Below, in pieces: positions 1 through 4,705 of a stretch of DNA of 5,427 nucleotides (positions are counted from its first letter, which is position 1; each line of letters opens with the position of its first letter). Below the pieces are notes generated by a model that saw only the letters and a program-made list of their open reading frames with translations, had not been told where the DNA came from and made no database searches. The stretch is from CBDUBU01 sp965365465. Its GTDB lineage: Bacteria; Bacteroidota; Rhodothermia; Rhodothermales; DASSAV01. A program made the translations under genes and the position numbers. Where the stretch lies: the NCBI GenBank assembly GCA_965365465.1, contig CBDUBU010000281.1:1-5427 (forward strand), read 5' to 3'.

Positions 1-24
1 TCCCCGCATCCTGCCTGCCTTTTC

Positions 25-1368
25 ATGTTCGACCTGAACACCATCGAACTGATCGTCGCCAAACGCGACGGCCGCGCCCTGGGCGGCGAGGCCATTCGCA
101 GCCTGATCGATGCCTACACCCGTGGCGCCGTTCCGGATTATCAGATGAGCGCGTTCCTGATGGCGGCGCTGCTGAAGGGCATGGACGAGCAGGAAACGGC
201 GGCGCTCACCAACGCCATGCTCTACTCCGGAACCGTGCTGGACCTCTCAGGCATTCCGGGCATCAAGGTTGACAAACACTCCACCGGAGGCGTCGGCGAC
301 AAGGTATCTCTCATTCTAGCGCCGGTTGTGGCTGCTTGCGGCGTGCCCGTGCCCATGATCTCCGGACGCGGACTCGGACACACCGGCGGCACGCTCGACA
401 AGTTGGAGTCGATTCCCGGCTTTCGCGTCGATCTCTCTGCTGCCCGGTACGCCGAGCAACTGGGCAGGATCGGCCTGGTGATGATCGGGCAGACCGAAGA
501 AATCGCGCCTGCCGACCGGAAGCTGTATGCCCTCCGGGATGCGACGGGTACGGTGGAATTCATTCCTTTCATAGCTTCTTCCATCATGAGCAAGAAGCTG
601 GCGGAAGGGATCGACGCGCTGGCGCTGGATGTAAAGTGCGGGCGCGGCGCTTTCATGAAAAGGCTGGAGGACGCGAGGCGGCTTGCACAAACGCTGATCG
701 GAATAGGAGAACGCTTCGGGAAAAAGACGACAGCCTGGATCACGGCGATGGATGCGCCACTCGGGTACGCCGTCGGAAACTGGCCTGAAGTGGTAGAAAG
801 CATTAGCTGCCTGCGCGGCGAAAACGTACCCGACGTGATGGAGGTCACGCTGACGCTGGCGGGAGAAATGCTGTTTCTGGGCGGAGCGTCCGTTTCGCCC
901 GAGCAGGGGCATCTTCAGGCCGCCGCGGCAATCCGATCCGGGAAAGCATTTGAAAAATTCCTGGAAATGACAGCGGCTCAGGGAGGCGAAACGGCTGTAG
1001 TGGAACAACCTCACTTGCGCAGCGACGTTGCGGCGGCCATCGAAGTCAGGGCAACACAGAACATTCAGGGATTTGTGGCGGACGTGGATGCTCTTGCCAT
1101 CGCCCGGACGGCTGTGGCGATGGGCGCAGGACGCCGCCGCAAGGAAGAAGCGGTGGATCCGACCGCCGGGATCGTGCTCGCAAAAAAGCCGGGGGACGCT
1201 GTAGAAGCCGGAGACCTGCTGGCCCGGCTCTACACGAAACGCACAGACCGGCGCCGGCACTTTGCCGAAGCGGCAGCCCGGGCGTTCAACTTCTCGGAGA
1301 CGCCTCCGGAACCGCAAAGCCTGCTGCTGGAGCGGCTCTCATCCGGAAGGCCGCGAACCGATGCCTGA
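25..1368 (+). CDS. deoA: Thymidine / pyrimidine-nucleoside phosphorylase
   Basis: Cytoplasmic salvage enzyme that splits thymidine (and in the broader-specificity Pdp type also uridine) with phosphate to give the free base and (deoxy)ribose-1-phosphate. The 447-residue product has the usual family length and domain order: N-terminal helical domain, central alpha/beta phosphate-binding domain, and C-terminal PYNP_C domain (about 340-415). Visible motifs are the phosphate-binding KVDKHSTGGVGDKVS at 81-95, the family signature SGRGLGHTGGTLDKLE at 113-128, and the pyrimidine-binding residues R171, S186 and K190, which fall at the numbers I recall for E. coli DeoA. The segment LDVKCGRGAFMK (201-212) has Cys and Arg where well-studied enzymes read roughly VGS. 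No stop is seen in frame upstream, but ATG at 25 is the first start and matches the family N-terminus; no Shine-Dalgarno precedes it. The family is certain; whether it is thymidine-specific (deoA) or broad (pdp) cannot be told by eye. Confidence 0.95.
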   Translation: MFDLNTIELIVAKRDGRALGGEAIRSLIDAYTRGAVPDYQMSAFLMAALLKGMDEQETAALTNAMLYSGTVLDLSGIPGIKVDKHSTGGVGDKVSLILAPVVAACGVPVPMISGRGLGHTGGTLDKLESIPGFRVDLSAARYAEQLGRIGLVMIGQTEEIAPADRKLYALRDATGTVEFIPFIASSIMSKKLAEGIDALALDVKCGRGAFMKRLEDARRLAQTLIGIGERFGKKTTAWITAMDAPLGYAVGNWPEVVESISCLRGENVPDVMEVTLTLAGEMLFLGGASVSPEQGHLQAAAAIRSGKAFEKFLEMTAAQGGETAVVEQPHLRSDVAAAIEVRATQNIQGFVADVDALAIARTAVAMGAGRRRKEEAVDPTAGIVLAKKPGDAVEAGDLLARLYTKRTDRRRHFAEAAARAFNFSETPPEPQSLLLERLSSGRPRTDA

Positions 1369-1448
1369 TGAGAGTGTTGCAAAACTGTACAATATATAAA
1401 CGGGGCATTTTCAGGACATTTTCGTGTCTGGTTTGCGGCATGAAACCT

Positions 1449-1470
1449 CGCTTTTGCTTCGGGCAAAACG
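1449..1470. other. Imperfect hairpin in intergenic region
   Basis: TTTTGC (1452-1457) pairs with GCAAAA (1463-1468) around the loop TTCGG, and the stem extends by CG/CG pairs past one bulged C (1451). On the + strand it could fold as a compact RNA hairpin about 80 bases after the phosphorylase stop. It is not followed by a T-run, so it is not a standard intrinsic terminator; it could be a processing or 3'-end structure, or chance. Confidence 0.3.
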
Positions 1471-1537
1471 CCGGACTGCCCCATCGTTACTATTCGGTGC
1501 ATCTTTCATACCTGATTATTCGTTACAGTCTTCAGTT

Positions 1538-1554
1538 TGCTATATTGCTATGAT
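1538..1554 (+). promoter_or_regulatory. Candidate pspA promoter, doubled extended -10
   Basis: Two TGC-TATxxT elements lie in tandem. TGC plus TATATT occupies 1538-1546 and TGC plus TATGAT occupies 1546-1554, because TTGCTAT is repeated with an 8-base period (1537-1543 and 1545-1551). Each hexamer differs from TATAAT at one position and carries the TGn extension. No good -35 box is seen at normal spacing, and the match to the Bacteroidota TAnnTTTG element is only partial. Transcription from here would give a leader of roughly 35-45 bases before the pspA ATG. Confidence 0.4.
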
Positions 1555-1595
1555 GTTCACCTGCACCATACAGCCCTAACCAATTCCTTTCTGTC

Positions 1596-2372
1596 ATGTC
1601 CACCTGGTCACGGTTCAAACGATTCATCAAGTCCATCTTCGGCGGCGCCATCTCCGCGATGGAAGACCCCAAACTGATTCTGGAGCAGAACATCCGGGAA
1701 CTGAACGATCAGGTCCCGAAGATGAATGAAAACATCGCCACGGTGAAAGCCAATGTGATTATGCTTCAGAAAGAAGTGCGCCGCGCGGAGCAGGAGATGG
1801 TCGATGTCACGTCCAAAGTAAAGTCTGCCATCCAGCATGACCGGGACGATATCGCGCAGCAGTATGCGCTTCAGCTTGAAAAGGTTCGGGATACGCTGGG
1901 GCGCACCAAAGAGCAGCTCACGTACGCATCGGCGGCCTATGACAAGGCGCTTCAGGTCAAGAAGGCCTTCATGCGCGAAAAGGAGCGGAAGATCCAGGAG
2001 GCGAAAGAAGCCTTGCGGGCGCACGAGCGGGCCAAGTGGCAGGCCAAAGTGGCCGATACGCTGGAGCAGTTCGAAGTGACCGGCATTGACCAGACGCACG
2101 ACGAGATGCTCCAGCGGATCAACGAGCAGACGGCGAAGAACGAAGCGCGTATGGAGATGGCGCTGGACTCCGTAGACCAGCAGGCGCTCCGCATCGAAGA
2201 GGACGCGGAATCGATCCGGGCGGCGGAACTGGTCAAGCAGTTCAAGCTTGAGATGGGGCTTGGCGAGCCGCAGGCCGCAACAAAGTCGAAAGAACCGCGC
2301 GTCGAACTTCCTGAGGAAGAATCCGCACAGGAACCCAAGACGCTCGGCAAAGAACGCACGAGGACGGAATGA
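1596..2372 (+). CDS. pspA: PspA/IM30 (Vipp1) family membrane-remodelling protein
   Basis: Bacterial ESCRT-III-superfamily protein that polymerises on the inner face of the cytoplasmic membrane to stabilise or reshape it under envelope stress. The 258-residue product has the family plan: an amphipathic N-terminal helix (about 2-20, STWSRFKRFIKSIFGG) for membrane insertion, the conserved EDPKLILEQNIREL segment (23-36), then long charged helices to about 221. The C-terminal helices include EARMEMAL (183-190) and AELVKQFKLEMG (210-221). A flexible acidic tail follows (222-258), with KTLG at 248-251. This tail makes it longer than E. coli PspA (about 222 residues). ATG at 1596 gives the correct family N-terminus; no Shine-Dalgarno is visible. 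The stop overlaps the next start (ATGA), implying translational coupling. No PspF-type activator, PspB, PspC or LiaF-like gene is nearby, so the regulation of the classic Psp system cannot be assumed. Confidence 0.93.
   Translation: MSTWSRFKRFIKSIFGGAISAMEDPKLILEQNIRELNDQVPKMNENIATVKANVIMLQKEVRRAEQEMVDVTSKVKSAIQHDRDDIAQQYALQLEKVRDTLGRTKEQLTYASAAYDKALQVKKAFMREKERKIQEAKEALRAHERAKWQAKVADTLEQFEVTGIDQTHDEMLQRINEQTAKNEARMEMALDSVDQQALRIEEDAESIRAAELVKQFKLEMGLGEPQAATKSKEPRVELPEEESAQEPKTLGKERTRTE
2360..2364 (+). promoter_or_regulatory. Shine-Dalgarno-like GAGGA
   Basis: GAGGA lies four bases before the ATG at 2369, inside the last codons of pspA. It is the only clear Shine-Dalgarno-like sequence before a gene in this window. 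Together with the ATGA stop/start overlap it supports coupled translation of the two genes and the choice of start. The spacing is a little short. Confidence 0.45.
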
Positions 2373-2851
2373 CTGCTGAAGAATTCGAGCGTATCAAGGA
2401 AGCTGAAAAAGAACACCTGCGCAAGCTCAGGGAGCTGAAACAGGCCGTACGGGGCCTGGAGCGGCAAAAAGCGGTGACCGGGGCGGTAAGCGACATGACC
2501 AATTCATCCCGCCGGATGCTGGATGCCGCCGACGCTCAGATGGAAAAGCTGGCTATGGAAGCAGCGACGAGCGAGGCTCGCCTAGAAATTGCGATGGAGG
2601 AAGCTGCACAGCGTGAAGCGGCGCAACGCAGAGAGGAAGAAGAGGAAGAACTGCGAAAGCTGCGGGCGCAGGAACTGGTGCGCCAGATGAAAGGCCAGAT
2701 GGATGCGCCTCAGGGTCATCCCCAGACGGCGCAGCCGACGGGGGCGCCGCAGCCGAACGCTGAGAAGACCATCGGCCCCATTGGACCCTCGCACACCTCA
2801 GAGGAAGAAAAAGACCCTTTTCCCCAGAAAACGATAGGGCGAATGCGGTAG
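2369..2851 (+). CDS. Small coiled-coil protein resembling the PspA C-terminal half
   Basis: Not a family I can name. The 160-residue product is almost wholly helical and highly charged from 1 to about 112, then has a Pro/Gln/Gly-rich tail. There is no signal peptide or membrane segment, so it should be cytoplasmic. Residues 69-76 (EARLEIAM) and 100-111 (AQELVRQMKGQM) align with EARMEMAL (183-190) and AELVKQFKLEMG (210-221) of the PspA encoded just upstream, in the same order and at similar spacing. The tail carries K-T-I-G twice (133-136 and 154-157), echoing KTLG in the PspA tail. I infer a diverged partial duplicate of pspA lacking the membrane-inserting N-terminal helix, perhaps co-assembling with PspA or capping it. 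Its start overlaps the pspA stop by four bases, so the two are almost surely co-expressed. Existence as a gene is well supported; function is unknown. Confidence 0.82.
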   Translation: MTAEEFERIKEAEKEHLRKLRELKQAVRGLERQKAVTGAVSDMTNSSRRMLDAADAQMEKLAMEAATSEARLEIAMEEAAQREAAQRREEEEEELRKLRAQELVRQMKGQMDAPQGHPQTAQPTGAPQPNAEKTIGPIGPSHTSEEEKDPFPQKTIGRMR

Positions 2852-2889
2852 CGGAAGTCAGGAACGTCTCGTACGGAGCAGGGGCCTCT

Positions 2890-2911
2890 ACGGCGCCGCC
2901 GCCGACGCCGT
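2890..2911. other. GC-rich inverted repeat in the 83-base gap
   Basis: ACGGCG (2890-2895) and CGCCGT (2906-2911) form a perfect six-pair stem around a ten-base loop of CCG repeats. It lies between the coiled-coil gene and the membrane-protein gene and has no T-tract, so it is not a convincing terminator. It could slow ribosomes or ribonucleases between the genes, or simply reflect GC-rich triplet sequence. Confidence 0.25.
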
Positions 2912-2921
2912 CTGAACCAGT

Positions 2922-2935
2922 TGTACAGAAGTACA
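2922..2935. other. Short perfect inverted repeat at a start codon
   Basis: TGTAC (2922-2926) and GTACA (2931-2935) flank AGAA. The last base of the right arm is the A of the ATG at 2935, so an RNA hairpin here would touch the start codon and occupy the place where a Shine-Dalgarno would sit. It is short and AT-containing, so weak; it could affect initiation or be chance. Confidence 0.25.
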
Positions 2936-3789
2936 TGAACGACGCAGAGATAAATTATACCAAGGAAGCTTTCCTGAACCCGTGGAACCTGGCCTTCCTG
3001 ATTATAGCCATGCTGACCGCTTTCTTTCTGAGCGGGGCCGATCTATGGTTCAACCTGGTGCTCATCATGGCTGCCGCCACCGAGCTGTTTTACCTCGGCA
3101 TTTTGCCGCGGCAGGAGCGCTTCCGGCGCCTCATTCGCTCGCAACGCGCCGCCGAGCACGCCAAACCCCCTTCGCAGAAAGAAGTCTTCCAACTGCTCAC
3201 GAAACACTCCCAACGGCGCTACATCCGGCTTCGCAAACTCGAGAAAGACATAGGGGCGAATTACCGCAAGCTGAGTTATGCCTCTCAGGGTATGCTCAAC
3301 AGTCACCTCCAGAAAATCGACGGCCTCCTGGATTCGTACCTGAACCTTCTCTACCAGAAAGAGCGCTACGAATACTCGCAGCAAACCTCATCGGAGAATG
3401 AGATCCTGGCCGCCATCTCCGGGCTGCGGGCCGACATGGCTAACGACCCGCCGCGCGTGCAAGCCATCAAGCAGCGCAGGCTCAAAATCCTCGAACAGCG
3501 CGTCGATCGCTTCAAGAAAGGCAAGGAAAACCTGGAGATCATCGAAGCGCAACTCGAGACCATCGAGGACGTGACCAAGTATATCCATGAACAGTCGCTG
3601 ACGCTCCGGAATCCGGAGGAAATAACGTTCCAACTGGACACGCTTCTGAGTGAGGTAGAGGAAACACAAGCCTCCGTTGAGGAAATGGAAGCCGTCTTCG
3701 GGCAAACGAGCGATCTGCTCACCGACATCGATTCGTTCGAGAGTGAAGATCCGGAAAGCACGCCGGATCGCACGCGCCTCCGCAATTAA
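2935..3789 (+). CDS. Uncharacterised two-TM membrane protein with long coiled coil
   Basis: I do not recognise a named family. The 284-residue product begins with a short charged segment containing YTKEAFLNPWNL (8-19). It continues with two hydrophobic helices (about 17-33 and 37-57) joined by the tight turn SGAD. Basic residues right after the second helix (R59, R62, R64, R65, R68) predict both ends in the cytoplasm. Residues about 80-265 are long charged helices of coiled-coil character, with breaks near 151-154 (TSSE), 170-173 (NDPP) and 226-228 (NPE). The C-terminus is acidic and disordered (266-277) with a basic end. It follows the PspA-like pair by 83 bases in the same direction, which suggests a membrane anchor or partner for them; that is inference. 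ATG at 2935 is the only usable start in an open frame running back to 2764, with no clear Shine-Dalgarno. Its reality as a gene is supported by length, composition and helix pattern. Confidence 0.85.
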   Translation: MNDAEINYTKEAFLNPWNLAFLIIAMLTAFFLSGADLWFNLVLIMAAATELFYLGILPRQERFRRLIRSQRAAEHAKPPSQKEVFQLLTKHSQRRYIRLRKLEKDIGANYRKLSYASQGMLNSHLQKIDGLLDSYLNLLYQKERYEYSQQTSSENEILAAISGLRADMANDPPRVQAIKQRRLKILEQRVDRFKKGKENLEIIEAQLETIEDVTKYIHEQSLTLRNPEEITFQLDTLLSEVEETQASVEEMEAVFGQTSDLLTDIDSFESEDPESTPDRTRLRN

Positions 3790-3808
3790 GCGCTGGTATT
3801 TCCGGATC
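3748..3808. repeat. Three-arm inverted repeat across a gene end
   Basis: GATCCGGAAA (3748-3757) is the perfect reverse complement of TTTCCGGATC (3799-3808), 41 bases away, and the pair spans the stop of the membrane-protein gene. A third copy, CCGGATC (3763-3769), can also pair with the first arm (seven pairs, eight-base loop). The first arm can therefore fold with the near or the far partner but not both. There is no T-tract. It may be a 3'-end or processing structure between this gene and the crotonase gene, or a DNA-binding site. Confidence 0.4.
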
Positions 3809-3845
3809 AGGCAGGCGCTCGCGTCTCTCCTGTCCCAGTCTAATC

Positions 3846-4637
3846 ATGACCATCATGGAGTTGCAGACCGTTATTTACGATGTTGATAGCGAAGGCATCG
3901 CTGTTATCACCGTCAACAGGCCGGACAAGCTGAATGCGCTGAATGCTACCGTCATCGAAGAACTTGAGGTTTGTTTTCGTAAATCGCGTTCTGATTCGTC
4001 GGTAAAGGGCATCGTTCTGACGGGAAGTGGAGACAAGAGCTTCGTAGCCGGAGCCGACATCCAGCAGTTTTCTGAACTGGACGCGCTCACCGGCCACCGG
4101 TTGGCGTTGCGCGGGCAGGCGCTGTTCAACCGCATCGAAGAGATGCCCAAGCCTGTAACGGCTGCCGTGAACGGCTACGCCCTGGGAGGCGGGTGCGAGC
4201 TTGCGCTGGCCTGTCACCTGCGCATTGCCTCGGAAAACGCGCGTTTCGGGCAGCCGGAGGTCGGGCTGGGAATCATTCCGGGGTATGGCGGAACGCAGCG
4301 TCTCCCGCGTATCGTCGGGCGCGGGATTGCTACGGAGCTTATTCTCACAGGGGAGCATTTCACGGCGCAGCGCGCCCTCGAAACAGGGCTGGTCAACCGG
4401 GTCGTCCCTCCTGAATCCCTGCTGGATACGGCCAAGGCAATCGTTGCTGCCATTGCAGCAAAGGCGCCTTTTGCCGTAAGCATGGCGCTGGATGCACTGC
4501 GAGCCAGCGATTTGCCGCTCAGGCAGGGCCTCCGGTATGAAGCGGCCCTCTTCGGGCAAGCTTGCGGTACGGAGGATTTCAAGGAAGGTGTTGATGCTTT
4601 CCTCAACCGTCGCAAGGCAGATTTCAAGGGGCGATAA
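3846..4637 (+). CDS. Enoyl-CoA hydratase/isomerase (crotonase family)
   Basis: Soluble acyl-CoA enzyme, most likely hydrating trans-2-enoyl-CoA to 3-hydroxyacyl-CoA in beta-oxidation or short-chain acyl-CoA metabolism. The 263-residue product is full family length. Visible are NRPDKLNALN (24-33), the CoA/oxyanion-hole loop AGADI (68-72), and the signature NGYALGGGCELALACHLRIA (109-128) with oxyanion G115. FGQPEVGLGIIPGYGGTQRL follows at 134-153. E118 and E138 are 20 residues apart, as the catalytic Glu144/Glu164 pair is in rat hydratase, so a true hydratase is favoured over an isomerase or hydrolase. The C-terminus EGVDAFLNRRKADFKG (244-259 region) is typical. ATG at 3846 is used; a second in-frame ATG at 3855 is equally possible, and neither has a Shine-Dalgarno. 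It begins 56 bases after the previous gene and may share its transcript. Exact substrate chain length is not readable from sequence. Confidence 0.93.
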   Translation: MTIMELQTVIYDVDSEGIAVITVNRPDKLNALNATVIEELEVCFRKSRSDSSVKGIVLTGSGDKSFVAGADIQQFSELDALTGHRLALRGQALFNRIEEMPKPVTAAVNGYALGGGCELALACHLRIASENARFGQPEVGLGIIPGYGGTQRLPRIVGRGIATELILTGEHFTAQRALETGLVNRVVPPESLLDTAKAIVAAIAAKAPFAVSMALDALRASDLPLRQGLRYEAALFGQACGTEDFKEGVDAFLNRRKADFKGR

Positions 4638-4660
4638 CAGGGCGTTTCGCGGTCGTTTCC

Positions 4661-4678
4661 GTTGCGCATTGGCGCAAC
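4661..4678. other. Strong hairpin after the crotonase gene
   Basis: GTTGCGC (4661-4667) and GCGCAAC (4672-4678) form a perfect seven-pair stem with the four-base loop ATTG, 23 bases after the crotonase stop. It is followed by CCGAACGCC and not by a T-run, so it is not a canonical intrinsic terminator, although its stability and position suit a transcript 3' end or an attenuating structure before the next gene. Confidence 0.4.
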
Positions 4679-4680
4679 CC

Positions 4681-4696
4681 GAACGCCGGAACGCCG
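4681..4696 (+). repeat. Tandem 8-base direct repeat
   Basis: GAACGCCG occurs twice in immediate succession (4681-4688 and 4689-4696), ten bases before the ATG of the CNNM-type gene. It sits where a ribosome-binding region would lie but has no Shine-Dalgarno character. It could be a small duplication or a protein-binding site. Confidence 0.35.
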
Positions 4697-4705
4697 GCTA
4701 AAGTC

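Larger units (their letters stand above)
1369..1595. other. AT-richer intergenic region before pspA
   Basis: This 227-base gap is the longest in the window and clearly AT-richer than its flanks. It starts with an AT-rich run (TACAATATATAAA, 1388-1400) just after the phosphorylase stop. An 11-base-spaced repeat of CATTTTC follows (1406-1412 and 1417-1423), then an imperfect hairpin at 1449-1470, and promoter-like sequence near 1538-1554. A 61-codon frame (1368-1553) overlaps the phosphorylase stop, but its Cys/Tyr/Phe-rich translation resembles no protein I know and it runs through the promoter-like sequence, so I treat the region as non-coding. It probably holds the phosphorylase 3' end and the pspA promoter. 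Confidence 0.6.

Noticed and set aside
316..1317. 333-codon open frame on the - strand inside the phosphorylase gene
   Set aside because: It lies wholly antisense to an unmistakable enzyme gene, and its translation (Arg/His/Pro/Phe-rich) has no recognisable motif. Long antisense frames are expected in GC-rich genes with strong third-position bias.
1377..1400. TTGCAA followed by TATAAA as a promoter right after the phosphorylase stop
   Set aside because: The spacer is only 12 bases, too short for a normal -35/-10 pair, and the site is about 200 bases from the next gene.
1449..1470. Hairpin as an intrinsic terminator for the phosphorylase gene
   Set aside because: The stem has a bulge, lies about 80 bases past the stop and is followed by GC-rich sequence, not a T-run. 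Kept only as a hairpin.
1368..1553. 61-codon frame starting in the phosphorylase stop (TGATG overlap)
   Set aside because: The overlap suggests coupling, but the product is rich in Cys, Tyr, Phe and rare residues and resembles nothing known. It is in AT-rich DNA and runs through the promoter-like repeats, so it is most likely a chance frame.
3604..3618. CTCCGG-AAT-CCGGAG inverted repeat inside the membrane-protein gene
   Set aside because: It is entirely within coding sequence and has a three-base loop; it is explained by the Leu-Arg-Asn-Pro-Glu codons and has no sign of function.
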